From: Dactylorhiza incarnata
Lineage: Eukaryota; Streptophyta; Magnoliopsida; Asparagales; Orchidaceae
Length of the DNA stretch: 64,000 nt
Reading direction: 5' to 3'
Assembly (NCBI GenBank): GCA_033032865.1
Contig: JAWHQI010000019.1
Span: 13,124,001 to 13,188,000, forward strand
The notes beneath the pieces were generated by a model. That model was not told the DNA's origin, did no database searches, and saw nothing but the letters and a program-made list of their open reading frames with translations. A program made the position numbers and the translations under genes. Each line of letters starts with the position of its first letter. Positions within the stretch are counted from its first letter, which is position 1. Below are positions 1-10,473 of the stretch, in pieces.

Positions 1-1123
1 CGGTTTGCCTTCGAAGCCTGCCGCAAAGATCCGGGCTCCTCGAAGCCCAGCAGCCAGAAGCGGAAGCCTGACCCGTCTCCCGGTTCTCCCTCCAAGAGGT
101 CCAAGCCCTCGACAACTGCCAAGGGTAAGGCGGTTGCCGCCGAGACTCCGGGGCAAGTGCCCCGGTAGTGACGGATACGGCGGCCGGGACCTCCAGCGCT
201 CCGACGGGGTCCTCAGCGAGACCGTCGCCGAGAGGGCATCGAAACTTTTCCCTGGGCGAGAAGTACGTTGATGAAGTAGGTGAGCCCCTGCTTCAGTGGG
301 ATCGAAAGGCCAATCGGGCCTCCATTTCCACCCTCCTACCGTCCTGGACGGAGCAGGATACCACTAGCGGCTAGGCCTACGGCCTCTCTTTCGCGCTCTA
401 CAGCCGAGAGGACGCCACGGTCTATGACGTCGAATCCACCCGGACGCTCGCGCGCGAGGCCGCGTGGGCTCAACTTCGCGCCCTCGATCTTACGCATATG
501 TCCTCGCGCCGCAGCATCACCCTCGTGCGGAACCTCGCCGAGGTCGAGAGAACGCGTGCCCTCGTCTCCTCTGAAGTCGTGGCCTTGAAGCAGCAGCTGG
601 AGGCCACTGAATCCCTTCTCGCCAACCGCCCAGTCCGAGTGGTAAGTACGACCCTTCGTAGACGCTTGTGCTTTCGCGCCCTCCTTTTGCTTTCTTGCCC
701 TAACCTCATTATTTTCTTTTCTTGCAGGACACAACCAACGCTGATATTCTCCGTGTGCGAGTGGCCAGCCTCGAGGACCAGGTTAAGGAGCTGCAGGCCG
801 AGAACCAACACCTGCGAGACGCCGCTGCCCCGCCATGTCCCGGGAAGGAGAGCAATCGACATCACTACACCAACTATGAGATCGAGGTGTTGATGTAGGA
901 GAACGCTCAAGGGGCAGCGAAGCACGCACTGGAGGTGATGAGGCACGCTGGGCTTTTGAATGAAGGAGGCGAGAGGCTCACCGCTCGCAGCGTTCTGCCC
1001 GGGCTCTTCATCCCGCTGGACGTGCCGGAGGGCGAAGCTGACATTCAGCGCGAGAGCCGCCCCCTCCATCCTCCAGGCGAGAGCAGCAGGTCTTCCAGCG
1101 AGAACTCCGGCGACCTCCCCTGA
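1..1123 (+). pseudogene. Decayed spliced ORF of transposon type (3' part)
   Basis: I do not recognise the family with certainty. The reading frame starts before the window in frame 1 (Lys/Ser/Pro-rich), ends at TAG 166-168 and continues in the frame of GTG 168, so there is a frameshift there. It meets TAG 372-374 and stays open to a clean donor: exon ends at 641, intron 642-727 (GTAAGT...TTGCAG, 86 bp). It resumes in phase with a heptad-like stretch (LRVRVASLEDQVKELQAE), meets TAG 896-898, and ends at TGA 1121-1123 after a Ser-rich tail. Upstream of the intron the segment NLAEVERTRALVSSEVVALK also looks coiled-coil. The layout resembles non-pol proteins carried by plant retroelements. Two stops and one frameshift make it a pseudogene. 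The family is inference; the exon structure and lesions are visible. Confidence 0.55.
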
Positions 1124-1261
1124 GGATCTTTTGTTTTCCTTTGTTCTTTTTGTTGTAATCCATGCCAGGGGAGAAACCCCTGTATTGTAAGTGAGCTTTT
1201 GTACTGAAATGAAAAAATATATTTGTTGGCCAAGTCTCTTTTACTATTTATTTATGCTTAT
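1124..1261 (+). other. 3' flank of the decayed ORF
   Basis: Non-coding, T-rich, with a small hairpin at 1166-1182 (CAGGGG, loop AGAAA, CCCCTG) and an A-rich stretch at 1207-1220 that could mark a polyadenylation region. No ORF. Confidence 0.3.
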
Positions 1262-1380
1262 TTGTTGTTACTCGCGTATAGCTCGCGCATTCGCGTCATG
1301 TTTACGCCTTCACACGTATTTCGCGCACTCGCGCATTGTTTACGCCTTCGCATGTATTTCACGCACTCGCGCATTGTCGA
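1262..1380. repeat. Short tandem repeat, about 38 bp unit
   Basis: About two and a half degenerate copies of a CG-rich unit built from CGCGCACTCGCGCATTG followed by TTTACGCCTTC. Beyond it, 1381-1706 is non-coding with no feature I can support. Confidence 0.6.
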
Positions 1381-1706
1381 TACTTGACACTGTCGTGATT
1401 GAGTCGTTTTCGCCTGAACGGCGCGTACCCTTTGGAAAGTCATAACCCGTCCGCACGCGCCCATACCCCTCTAGGATTTAGGTGGCTACCACGACGATCC
1501 CGCCGGAAGCGTGACCATGCCGAGAGCGCGCCTATTCTGAATGATTCCCACGCCTTTAGATAGGTTGGCTTCTCGTGTGCATTCGCTGGGCAAGTTCCCC
1601 TCTCGGGGGACCCCACTCGCATACCTTCGACTGAGAGACGGCCTCTCTTGTGCCGATCTTTCCTTTCCCGGATTTTCCTTTCCCATCACGCCTTCACCCT
1701 GAATCA

Positions 1707-1967
1707 CCACCGAGTAAGCCTACGGCCCTGCCAGCTAGGTGAGAGCCTGGTCAGCGGGTCTGCTCGGGGCCAACCCGTTTTGAAACACTTTCATTCTGCC
1801 ACCGAGTGAGCCTACGAACCTGCCAGCTAGGTGAGCCTGGTCAGCGGGTCTGCTCGGGGCCAACCTCATTTTGAAACTCTTTCATTCTGCCACCGAGCGA
1901 GCCTACTTCCCTGCGAGCTAGGTGAGAGCCTGGTCAGCGGGTCTGCTCGAGGCTATGCCTTGGAAAC
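1707..1967. repeat. Minisatellite, 91-92 bp unit, three copies
   Basis: Copies start at 1707, 1799 and 1890 with CCACCGAG and share CAGCTAGGTGAG and CTGGTCAGCGGGTCTGCTCG. The third is cut at 1967 by the gypsy element that begins at 1968. A degenerate fourth copy resumes at 7420 after that element, so the element inserted inside the array. Confidence 0.8.
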
Positions 1968-2215
1968 CGTTACGCCCGGGGCCGAGTCGCGGCTATTTGG
2001 GAGACAATACAAGCGTCGACAACCGGTTCAGCCCCTATTGGGGCCGGCCAGCCCTCTTTGGCCGGCCCCCCTTGGTTCCGGGTATAAAGAGCCCGGAACC
2101 CCCTTTTGGTGGGGCATGCAAGAATATTTCCAGGTAATTCTCTCCTTCTTCTCCTTCAAACCCTAGTTTCTCTCTATTTCTCTAGATCTCTCTCTCTCCC
2201 ACTTCGTTCCTATCA
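1968..2215 (+). repeat. 5' LTR of chromovirus 1
   Basis: 248 bp. The first dinucleotide is CG instead of TG (3' LTR has TG) and the end is CA. A TATA box (TATAAA, 2083-2088) sits in a GC-rich promoter region and is followed by a pyrimidine-rich leader. It lacks 84 bp present in the 3' LTR, including a 12-bp inverted repeat. Confidence 0.93.
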
Positions 2216-2217
2216 TT

Positions 2218-2229
2218 TGGTATCAGAGG
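2218..2229 (+). promoter_or_regulatory. Primer binding site, tRNA-iMet
   Basis: TGGTATCAGAGG lies two bases after the 5' LTR and matches the complement of the plant initiator Met tRNA 3' end in 11 of 12 bases. It primes minus-strand DNA synthesis. Confidence 0.9.
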
Positions 2230-2244
2230 ATTCGTCCTCCGACG

Positions 2245-3321
2245 ATGGTGACCACGCGGACACAAGAAGATCTTTCCCGTTTGGAAACCTTGGAGGAAAA
2301 CTACGGTGGTTTGGCGGATTCGGTAGCCGTGATCGAGGAAGAGATGCGCGCGTCCTCGCAGCGGCTGGAGGAGCGTCTAGACGCTCACATGGAGGAACTT
2401 AAGGCGTTGTTGAAGGGGAAAATCACAGTCGACGAAGGACGACCCGATCGGTCGGCCGATCTGTCGGGAACGCCCGATCCGCGTCGTGCGGGCACGGGAA
2501 CTGCAACGACGGCCGACGTTGGCGGCGTGGGGTCTTCCCGACCTTGCGGGACATCCGGCGACGGCGTGGGGGCAGCGGGGGCTTGGACGGAGACAGCGGG
2601 AGGACTTCCGCCTGGAGCGATTGCGCAGACGGATGGCGGGAATGCCTGGCGTCCAGGAGGGGGTTCCGGCGGGCCTGTTCCTGCAGATGTGGGCCGGCAG
2701 TCGTGGCAGCGGGCTGATGGAGGCCCGGGAGCAGCTGTGCGGGCTCCAGGAGGTACGGGTGGCCTTCTTCCTCACCCACGAGGCGGTGTTCTTCCCGTCG
2801 GGTACGTAGGCCACGTTCCGTGGGCCGGGCAGCACGTTCCTCATCAGGTTCAGCTACCTCTAGGCTACCCAGGAGCGTACGATGGTCATATGGGTCCGGG
2901 ACGTCAGGCATGGAACGGGCAGGGACAGAATGGGCTTGGACAGGGCTGGCAAGGGCAAGCAGGACCTCGAGCGTACATGCCACCCAAGTTGACACGAATG
3001 AATTTCCCCAAATTCAAAGGGGGGGATGCACTGGAATGGGTTCAGAAGGTGGAGCTGTTCTTCAGTTACCAGGAGGTCCCGGAGGCGCAATGGGTGCAAT
3101 TAGCATCATTCCATTTGGAGGACGACGCATTTCAGTGGACTCAGTTGTTCCTAAGAGGTAGAGATTATGTGCCATGGACTGAATTCGTGGAAGGGTTCAC
3201 CGCCCGATTTGGGCCTCCGGAGTACGAAGATTTTGAGGCGCTACTGCAGAAATTGCGACAGAAGGGGACCGTGACCAAGTATCGGGCAGAGTTCGAGAGA
3301 TTGGCAAACCGGGTACACTAG
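2245..3321 (+). pseudogene. Gag of chromovirus 1
   Basis: The ATG at 2245 is the first after the primer site. The N-terminus is helical, then comes a Gly/Pro-rich stretch (residues about 80-240), then the retrotransposon Gag domain (about 250-358) with GDALEWVQKVELFF, WVQLASFHLEDDAFQW and FARF-like FTARFGPPEYEDF. The frame ends at TAG 3319-3321 just after FERLANRV, while Gag homology continues in frame 0 from about 3325, so a frameshift separates the halves. The Gly-rich region may also hold shifts, because two other frames are open across it. Confidence 0.85.
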
Positions 3322-3347
3322 AGGAGAAGACACTGCAGAGTTGTTTT

Positions 3348-4115
3348 GTGTCGGGGTTGAAGGTGCACTTGCAGGATGAGGTGCATGCTTATATGTCAAG
3401 GAGTTTGAACCACGCCATCAGTTTAGCCCGCATTCAGGAGGAGCGGTTCAACAGGTGGAGAACACGTACCATGAGTAGGCCACCTGCGGCCACAGCGGCA
3501 GCAGCACGGAGGGATCCGCCAACTAGTAGCAAGCCGACAGTGACACGACTTTCTTGGAGTGAGCTTGCAGCCAGGAAGGAGAAGGGCCTGTGTTTCAATT
3601 GCGACGAGAAGTTCACACCGGGCCATAAGTGTCAGAAAATACAAGTATTCATGTTGCAAGAGGATGAGGAAGGGGAAACGGTGCCTGAGGAGGAGTCGGA
3701 CGGGGGGTTGGATTTGAGTGAACTCGGGGTGTCTATACATGCTCTGGAGGGGTGCAGTCCGCCACTCACCATGAGGCTTACAGGCTGGTTGAATCAAGAG
3801 AAGATCACCATTTTGGTGGATAGTGGGAGCACCCACAATTTCATTCACCCTGCGGTAGCGCGACGCGTTGGACACATTGTGGATACCGGGTCTGCTTTCC
3901 AGGTTATGGTAGCGGATGGCAGCAAATTACAGTATGAAGGGGTGCTCAAGGGTGTGGCGCTTCAGATGCAAGGATATACGGGTTACAGCGACATATATCT
4001 CTTGCCGATCCGGGGTTCTGACATGGTCTTGGGAGTTCATTGGCTACGACAGTTGCGCAGGGTCACATTTGATTGGGAGCACATGACTATGGAATTCCAC
4101 CAGGTCGGGAAATAG
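3348..4115 (+). pseudogene. Gag C-terminus, zinc-knuckle-like motif and protease of chromovirus 1
   Basis: It continues Gag in frame 0 (LNHAISLARIQEERF), then carries a knuckle variant CFNCDEKFTPGHKC (CX2CX7HXC) at about 3594-3635 and the aspartic protease site ILVDSGSTHNF near 3812-3842. The fold continues to MVLGVHWLRQL. An in-frame TAG at 4113-4115 separates it from RT. There is no natural start: this is an internal piece of Gag-Pol. Confidence 0.85.
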
Positions 4116-4139
4116 TTTTGCCTGTGGGGTCTCAAATCA

Positions 4140-4814
4140 TTGTCGATCAAAGAGATCTCTCTACGTAGCATGCAGCGGCTGGGAGAGGAAGGCAATATGA
4201 TGGCAGTACTTATGGCGATTCAGGCATCGACTACGGGCGAGTCGGAGGTACCGATCCAGTTACGGACTCTTCTTGAAGAGTATGCTGACGTTTTCCAGGA
4301 GCCCCGCACACTACCACCCATGAGGTTCCGGGATCATCAGATCCAGCTTAAGGCGGGGATCGAGCCAATCAATGTTCGACCCTATCGTTATCCGCATATT
4401 CAGAAGGCAGAGATCGAGCGTAGTGTTCGGGAGATGTTGGATGCGGGAATTATCCGTCCCAGTATTAGTGCCTTTTCAGCGTCGATCATTCTAGTGAAAA
4501 AGAAGGATGGTTCGTGGCGGTTCTGTGTTGATTATCGACCTCTGAACAGTTCGGTGAATGATAAATTCCCAATCCCTCTAGTGGAGGAGTTGTTGGATGA
4601 GTTACATGGGGCGTGCGAATTCACCAAGCTGGACTTACGTTCCGGCTATTATCAGATTCGGATGCGGGAGGAGGACATCCACAAGACAGCCTTCCAGATA
4701 TATGATGGCCACTACGAGTTCCTAGTCATGGCCAATGGGTTGACCGGTGGGCCATCCACTTTTCAGGCAAATCTTCCGAGAACTCCTTCGCAAATTTGTG
4801 TTGATCTTCTTTGA
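4140..4814 (+). pseudogene. Reverse transcriptase, N-terminal part, chromovirus 1
   Basis: Same frame as the upstream protease. It carries the PR-RT linker ([12 protein letters not shown]), then RT fingers and palm: [53 protein letters not shown] with the first catalytic Asp, and [12 protein letters not shown]. After STFQ the frame is lost near 4755-4770 and homology moves to frame 1. Confidence 0.88.
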
Positions 4815-5853
4815 TGATATTCTGATCTACAGCGCCAATTGGGAGGATCATGTGGGTCATGTTGAGCAGGTCCTCGTCATTCTCCGTCAACACAAACTCT
4901 ACGCCAAGCGCTCCAAGTGCTCTTTTGGTCAGAAGGAGTTGAATATTTGGGACATTTGGTTTCTGGTGATGGCGTCAGAGCCGACCCTCAGAAATTCAGA
5001 GTATGGTTTCATGGCCACGACCACTTACAATTCGAGCACTACGGGGATTCCTCGGGTTGACTGGGTATTACCGGCGGTTTGTGAAAGATTATGGGAAGAT
5101 TGCTCGGCATTGACTCAACTGTTGCAGAAGGACGCCTTCTCTTGGCAAGGGGAGGCTGAGGAGGCATTTCAGGTGCTCAAGCGGGCTATGACCACCACTC
5201 CGGTCCTCGCTTTACCTGATTTCACGAAGGAGTTTGTGCTCGAGACGGATGCATCGGGTGTGGGCATCGGGGCCATTTTGATGCAGGAGGGGCGACCGTT
5301 GGCCTTCTACAGCAAGGCCCTCGCCCCACGGACATTGGGGATGTCTACTTATGAGAAGGAACTGTTGTCCATCATCCACGCTGTGGCGCTGTGGCGGCCA
5401 TACCTGCTTGGCCGACATTTTAAGATACGCACTGACCATCAGAGTTTGAAGCATTTCCTGGACCAGCGGGTGTCTTCGCCCCTTCAACAGAAATGGGTTA
5501 CTAAGCTCTTGGGTTATGATTATGAGATTACCTATCGGCAGGGCAAAGAGAACGTAGTAGGAGACGCTCTTTCGCGCCTCCCCGCAGCTATTGTTGCTCA
5601 CATCACCGGGCCACTTGTTGACTCCCTGGATGAGATACAGGAGGAAGTTATGCGTACCTCCACGCTACGTCCATTAGTGGAGGCCTTGCAGCGTGGCGAG
5701 ACCGTGGAAGCCGGTTATCATCTTCAGAATGGTCGTCTTTACCATCAGGGCAGGGTGGTTATTCCTCCAGATTCAGCTTGGAAGACTATCATGATGCATG
5801 AGTTTCACTCTTCACCCGCGGGCGGGCATGCAGGTGTGCTTCGTACCCTTTAG
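4747..5853 (+). pseudogene. RT C-terminal part, RNase H and start of integrase, chromovirus 1
   Basis: It begins with the RT active site [10 protein letters not shown] (Asp-Asp). From about 4945 to 5110 the sense protein hops between frames: YLGHLVSGDG is read in one and FLGLTGYYRRFVKDYGKIAR in another, so at least two indels lie there. RNase H follows (LETDASGVGIGAILMQ, STYEKELLSIIHA, IRTDHQSLKHFL, GDALSRLP). The integrase zinc-finger His pair region (FHSSPAGGHAG) precedes TAG 5851-5853. Confidence 0.88.
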
Positions 5854-5907
5854 AGGGCCAGGGCCAATGTCTTTTGGACCGGAATGCGGCGAGACATATA
5901 GGAGTTT

Positions 5908-7194
5908 GTGCGACAGTGTGAAATCTGCCAAGGGCAGAAGTACGAGACGACTTCTCCAGCTGGACTGCTTGTTCCTTTGGAGATTCCGCAGCAGATTTGG
6001 GACACCGTTAACATGGATTTCATCGACGGATTGCCCAAGTCTCAGGGTAAATCAGTGATTTTGGTGGTTGTGGACAAACTCTCCAAGTACGGGCATTTCC
6101 TAGCTTTGAGTCACCCTTATACTGGCAAGTCGGTAGCCGCACTTTTTGCTCGGGAGATTATTCGCTTACATGGTCTTCCTCGTGCTGTAATTTCTGATCG
6201 GGACCCGACCTTTGTGAGCCATTTTTGGCAGGAGCTGTTTCGTCTGCAGGGGACATGTTTACGCTTCAGCACGACACACCACCCCCAGTCCGATGGGCAG
6301 ACAGAGGTTTTAAACCGGGGCCTCGAGACATACTTGCGTTGCTTTGTGATGGACGAGCCCCGCACATGGCCCGATTGGTTGCACTGGGCAGAGTATTGTT
6401 ACAACGCGTCTTATCATTCGGCCAGTAGGATGACCCCCTTTGAGATTGTTTGCGGCCGTCCTCCGCCGACTCTGAGCAGCTATGAGCCGGGCAGCACGGC
6501 TTTGCCCGCCGTTGATCGGGATCTTCGGGATCGGGATTGGGATCGTATGATAGTGACACTACGCGACAACCTCCGCCTTGCCCAGGACCGTATGAAGCTC
6601 CAGGCCGACAAGCATCGCAAGGAGAGGGAATTTGCAGTTGGTGATGAAGTCTTTCTCAAGCTCCAACCGTACCGTCAACTGTCTGTAGCTCGCCGATTGA
6701 ACCAGAAGTTATCTCCTCGTTATTACGGCCCCTTTCGTATTCTCAGCAGGGTGGGGCCGGTGGCTTACAAGCTGGATCTTCCTACGGGTTCCCGCATTCA
6801 CCCGACGTTTCATGTCTCATTGCTCAAGCGGAAGGTGGGTGCCAATGTGCAGCCAAGTGCTTTTTTGCCTGAGGTCACCGATGCGGGCGAACTTCGCCAA
6901 CTTCCTGAGGATGTGCTGCTGCTCAAGTGGAAGCGGCGAGGTGCGGAGTACCGTCCAGAGATGTTGGTCAAGTGGAAGAATTTATCGGCGGCACACAATT
7001 CTTGGGTTGATTTGCTGGATTTCAAGGAGCTTTATCCCGACTACCACATTGAGGACAAGCTGATTCTTGATGGGGAAGAGAATGTTACGCCCGGGTCCGA
7101 GTCGCGGCTATTTGGGAGACAATACAAGCGTCGGCAACGGCAGGAAGAAGGCGGCAACGGGGTTGAACCATCTGGTTCAGCCCCCACTCTCTAA
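5908..7194 (+). pseudogene. Integrase and chromodomain-like C-terminus, chromovirus 1
   Basis: Same frame as the previous piece but separated by TAG 5851-5853 and TAG 5899-5901. It shows the zinc-finger Cys pair (CEICQGQK), the catalytic core (VNMDFIDGLPKS; VISDRDPTFVSHFW; TTHHPQSDGQTEV), the GPF-type C-terminal fold (SPRYYGPFRILSRVGPVAY, HPTFHVSLLK) and a chromodomain-like tail (LVKWKNLSAAHNSWV). The frame runs through the polypurine tract into the 3' LTR and stops at 7192-7194, adding about 37 LTR-encoded residues rich in Arg, Gln and Gly. Confidence 0.9.
7072..7082 (+). promoter_or_regulatory. Polypurine tract of chromovirus 1
   Basis: GGGGAAGAGAA directly abuts the TG of the 3' LTR. It would prime plus-strand synthesis and also lies inside the pol frame. 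Confidence 0.85.
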
Positions 7195-7414
7195 ATATCG
7201 GCTATTGGGGGCTGAACCAAACCGGTTCAGCCCCTATTGGGGCCGGCCAACCCTCTTTGGCCAGCCCCCCTTGGTTCCGGGTATAAATAGCCCGTAACCC
7301 CCTTTTGGTGGGGCATGCAAGAATATTTCCAGGTAATTCTCTCCTTTTTCTCCTTCAAACCCTAGTTTCTCTCTATTTCTCTAGATCTCTCTCTCTCCCA
7401 CTTCGTTCCTATCA
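7083..7414 (+). repeat. 3' LTR of chromovirus 1
   Basis: 332 bp, TG...CA, TATAAATA at 7282-7289. It matches the 5' LTR except for 84 extra bases that hold a 12-bp inverted repeat (7174-7185 and 7207-7218). The duplication GAAAC follows at 7415-7419. Confidence 0.93.
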
Positions 7415-7419
7415 GAAAC

Positions 7420-7846
7420 GGCCTCCGAGTACCGTCTGCCCTGTCAGCTAGAGAGATCTTGACAGCGGGATCACCTCGGGCTGAGTTGAACTCGAAGAGG
7501 CGTCGACTTCTAATGATGCTTCGACATAACTATCTCTTCTACGTCGATAGCTATTCAACGTAGCGTCGACTTGATCTATTTCGACATAAGGGTTGAGTTG
7601 CTTGGACTTCTAGTCTATGTAGCGACGACATCCACTCGATGTTGCGTCGACTTCTATTCGACGCAATTGTTAACTCTTCCCAAATTGTGCTTCTCTTGAA
7701 ATGGTCTTGACACCCAAGGTTGAGTGTGACATCCTAAGACATCTAAAGACCAGATTACCCTCACTATACAATGAGTAATTCAACCTAAGGGATAAAATCA
7801 CTTTTAGGTAATTTGTTAAGTTAAATCAAATGGTTTTTCCCAACAG
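7420..7846. other. Old repeat debris after chromovirus 1
   Basis: It opens with the degenerate fourth unit of the 91-bp minisatellite (7420-7486). Then follows a stretch with many GTCGAC, TCGACATA and TCGACGC motifs (7500-7665), and an AT-rich part ending CCCAACA near 7846, which looks like an LTR end. No ORF. Confidence 0.4.
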
Positions 7847-8760
7847 GACATACCACCCCTACCCAACAACGAAGAAAAATTGTGGAGACAACACACGAAA
7901 TACACTTGGAGGTCGTGTATGATTAAGGCAAGAGTCGGGAAAAATGTCATCTGAGTTGCCTTCGTCGCGAACACTCTCCCTCACGTAGAACACTTGCATG
8001 AAGGCATATAACACAAACATTTAACAAACACAAGAGATAAAATAACGCGTAAACAAATAACAAACAAAACATCATTGGATAAAGGCTGCCGGCGAGAATA
8101 GGCTCAAGATGCAGCGAGCAGAGCACGGGGACAAGCAGCGGAGAGCGGATTGCTCAAGCAGCGGCGAGCAGAGGAGGGAGCCCGACAAGGAGAGTAGCTC
8201 GGCACGAGAGCAGCGGCATTAGGAAGGGGGCTCGACAGGATCATCGTCGTCCATCTGCGACAAAAATGCAGATAGAGGAGCAGCAGCGGGAGAAAAAGCT
8301 CCATCGGGATGCTGAGGGAGAAGCACGACGACGAACGGGAATGGGGGACTGGAAGCATCGTCGAGATCGGAAGCAGTGGGAGAAAGCAGCGTCGGGAAAC
8401 AGAGCTCGATCGGAAGACAGGAACAGTGACGAGAGCGTCAGGGAGGAGAAACCTCCACGCGATCGACGACAGGATCAGTCACGGCGCAGAGAAGCGCAGA
8501 CGCTGAGAGCGAGCTCTCCGAGGAAGAGGCTGCAGAGAAACCATTGTCATCGAGGGAACAAAGGCCGCTCCCGTCCACGCAATCAAAAATCAAATTTTTT
8601 GACAGGAGCGGAAGCAGGACTCGCCGGCGGGAGCTGGGGCAGGGCTAGTCGACGAGAATGAGAGGAAGCGGCGAAATCAAGAGAGGAAGCCCCTGAGAAA
8701 TTAAGTTGCCAACAACTCGAGCGACGAAATTTCAAGGAGTCAATTCCTGCTCTGATACCA
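7847..8760 (-). mobile_element. Non-coding internal region of a minus-strand LTR element, with primer site
   Basis: 8747-8760 read on the minus strand is TGGTATCAGAGCAG, the tRNA-iMet primer site, directly abutting an LTR that starts at 8761. The internal side (8100-8700) is GC- and purine-rich on the plus strand and has no recognisable gag or pol, as in large non-autonomous LTR derivatives or a 5' leader. The other end is not defined. Confidence 0.5.
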
Positions 8761-8896
8761 TGTTAAAATAAAGAAATTGAAAAATAGAGATTGCAATTTA
8801 TTCATCCCACAACGGGGTATTTTATAGGACTACAAAGGACATAAGCCTAAAACTACGATGTGGGACTAAACCCCAAACATACTTAAATACATAATA
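8761..8896 (-). repeat. LTR fragment next to the minus-strand primer site
   Basis: It starts TGTTAAAATAAAG on the plus strand and continues at least to the MITE at 8897; 9205 onward may be its continuation, since the MITE target duplication joins both sides. The far end is unclear. Confidence 0.5.
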
Positions 8897-9195
8897 GGGC
8901 CATGTACCGGGACCTCCCCTCTAACTTTGCTAAATTATTGAGAGCACCCCTCTTATTTTCGAAATTACAAAAAACTCCCCTATAAGTTAGCATAATTACA
9001 AAAACTTCCCTTGAAGTTTTAATTTCATTACAAAAAACCCCATCCGTGATACAATTTCATTACAAAAAACCCAGAATTTTTGTTCATGATGTTATGAAAT
9101 TAAAAGTTCAGGGGAGGTTTTTGTAATTTCGAAAATAAGAGGGGTGCTCTCAGTAATTATGCTAACTTACAAGGGAGGTACGGGTAATTATTTCA
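8897..9195. mobile_element. Foldback MITE, probably Mutator-like
   Basis: 299 bp with long inverted arms: the left arm reads ACCTCCCCTCTAACTTT then GAGAGCACCCCTCTTATTTT, and the right arm is its near complement. The 9-bp sequence TACATAATA occurs on both sides (8888-8896 and 9196-9204), the duplication length expected for Mutator-superfamily elements. The outermost 10-12 bases pair poorly. No ORF, so it would depend on a transposase elsewhere. It sits inside an LTR fragment. Confidence 0.72.
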
Positions 9196-9204
9196 TACAT
9201 AATA

Positions 9205-9602
9205 TTAATAACTACAATAAGCTTCATGAATTTTGTTATTCACTCATGTCCATAAACTATTAAGTAATCACGATAGAAAGTTAATGTTTAATCATCATGA
9301 TCTTGATCTCCTCAACTAACTCTTTGTGGTAATTTTTGGTTAAATCCTGCTCCATCTTATCAAGTTCTTAATGAAGCGTTGTTTTATTTTTAATTTTTAG
9401 TTTTTGTTGAATCCCATTTGTAAAAAAACTCAAAAGGGAGCCCATTATACATTTTCATCTTTGTTGTATTTAATCACACATCTCCGAGTGTATATTCATC
9501 TTCCTCATCTACTTTATATAAAGAGCGGAGTTCCTATATAATAATTTTGTAATTTTAGAATAATAATTATTTATATTTCAAATTCTCACATGATATCAGA
9601 GC
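9205..9602 (+). other. Probable small plus-strand LTR end with degenerate primer site
   Basis: AT-rich, no ORF. TGATATCAGAGC at 9591-9602 directly follows a CA at 9589-9590 and differs from the iMet primer site by one base. An LTR might begin near 9408 (TGTTGAATCCC) and has a TATATAAAG-like box near 9517. Alternatively 9205-9400 continues the LTR interrupted by the MITE. Confidence 0.35.
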
Positions 9603-9699
9603 AGGACGAATGTTTTCGTTGCTATCTCTTGATCACTCCTCTTGCGTAATTTCTCTCGATCACTCCTCTTGCGTAATTGCTCTTAATCATCATGATTTT
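9603..9699. repeat. Short direct duplication
   Basis: A roughly 26-bp unit, GATCACTCCTCTTGCGTAAT with flanks, is present twice in tandem (about 9630-9680), followed by the truncated edge of the next LTR. Confidence 0.6.
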
Positions 9700-10473
9700 G
9701 ATCCATGAGAGGAAATGGCTGCCGGGGGTGGTCGACTGATTTGGTGGTGATATGGGACTGTGGTGGAATGGAGAGGCTTTGAGGGGGCTTGCCTGAATGC
9801 CTACTAGAGAAGTAAGATAGTACAAAAAAAGGATTCACGGTGGATTTCAAGCAGGGATGTCACGGGAAAGGCGGGGGAGGGGGAATTTCTCCGGAAAGCA
9901 GAAATCGATGATGGAGGGGCTGGAAACAGTGGACTGATGCTTCCCTGGAGGAAAAAAGTGACGGGAGTGAGGGGAGAGGGCTTGTATCGGACTGGACTAG
10001 GGCTAGAGTGAGGCAGGGGGAGTTCTGGGTGGAAAGAGGTGGACTGGGAGGCGGTTTGCAGGAGGAGCGGGATGTGCGAATGGGGCAGGTAGCAGGGGAG
10101 GCGGGATGTGCGGCTAGATCGATGAGATAGAAGTGGGCGAACGAAGAAGAGGGAGACCTGGAGTCACACCAGGGAGGAGCTTAGCGTCGCACCGAAGAAG
10201 CGGGCCTCACAGAATCCACCGGAGGAAGACCGACGGTTTCAATTTTTTGAACCAAAACATCGATGCCAAAAACCGCTGCATGCACTCGTATATAAAAGAA
10301 AACAACTACTAGGACACCTGGATTAAACGGCTCATAATGCTCGACTCGATCGGGTGTCAAATACGACTCAAAAATAATAAATAAATACATAAACTCGACT
10401 CGGAACGACCATCCAGACGCATCTGTGAGCTCGGATTGTCCGAACAGGTGGCGGATCATGGCGAACTCCATCA
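9700..10473 (-). repeat. 3' LTR (truncated) of the pol-less gypsy element
   Basis: Matches 13,350-14,111 along its length with small indels. The outer edge is lost: about 500 bp corresponding to 12,837-13,340 are absent on the left. It ends CTCCATCA at 10,473. Confidence 0.85.

Larger units (their letters stand above)
1968..7414 (+). mobile_element. Ty3/gypsy chromovirus 1 (Reina-like), complete but broken
   Basis: This 5447-bp LTR retrotransposon has both LTRs, a tRNA-iMet primer site, gag, protease, RT, RNase H, integrase and a C-terminal chromodomain-like region, in the usual Ty3 order. The duplication GAAAC lies at 1963-1967 and 7415-7419. Compact size, short LTRs, a leader of only 29 nt before gag, and the modified zinc knuckle CFNCDEKFTPGHKC suggest the Reina clade of chromoviruses; the clade is inference. 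Coding is broken by several frameshifts and stops, so it cannot encode its own proteins. Its target was the 91-bp minisatellite. Confidence 0.95.

Noticed and set aside
8266..8661. Arg/Glu-rich 131-codon ORF
   Set aside because: Purine-rich, low-complexity interior of a minus-strand LTR element; two frames are open and no domain is seen.
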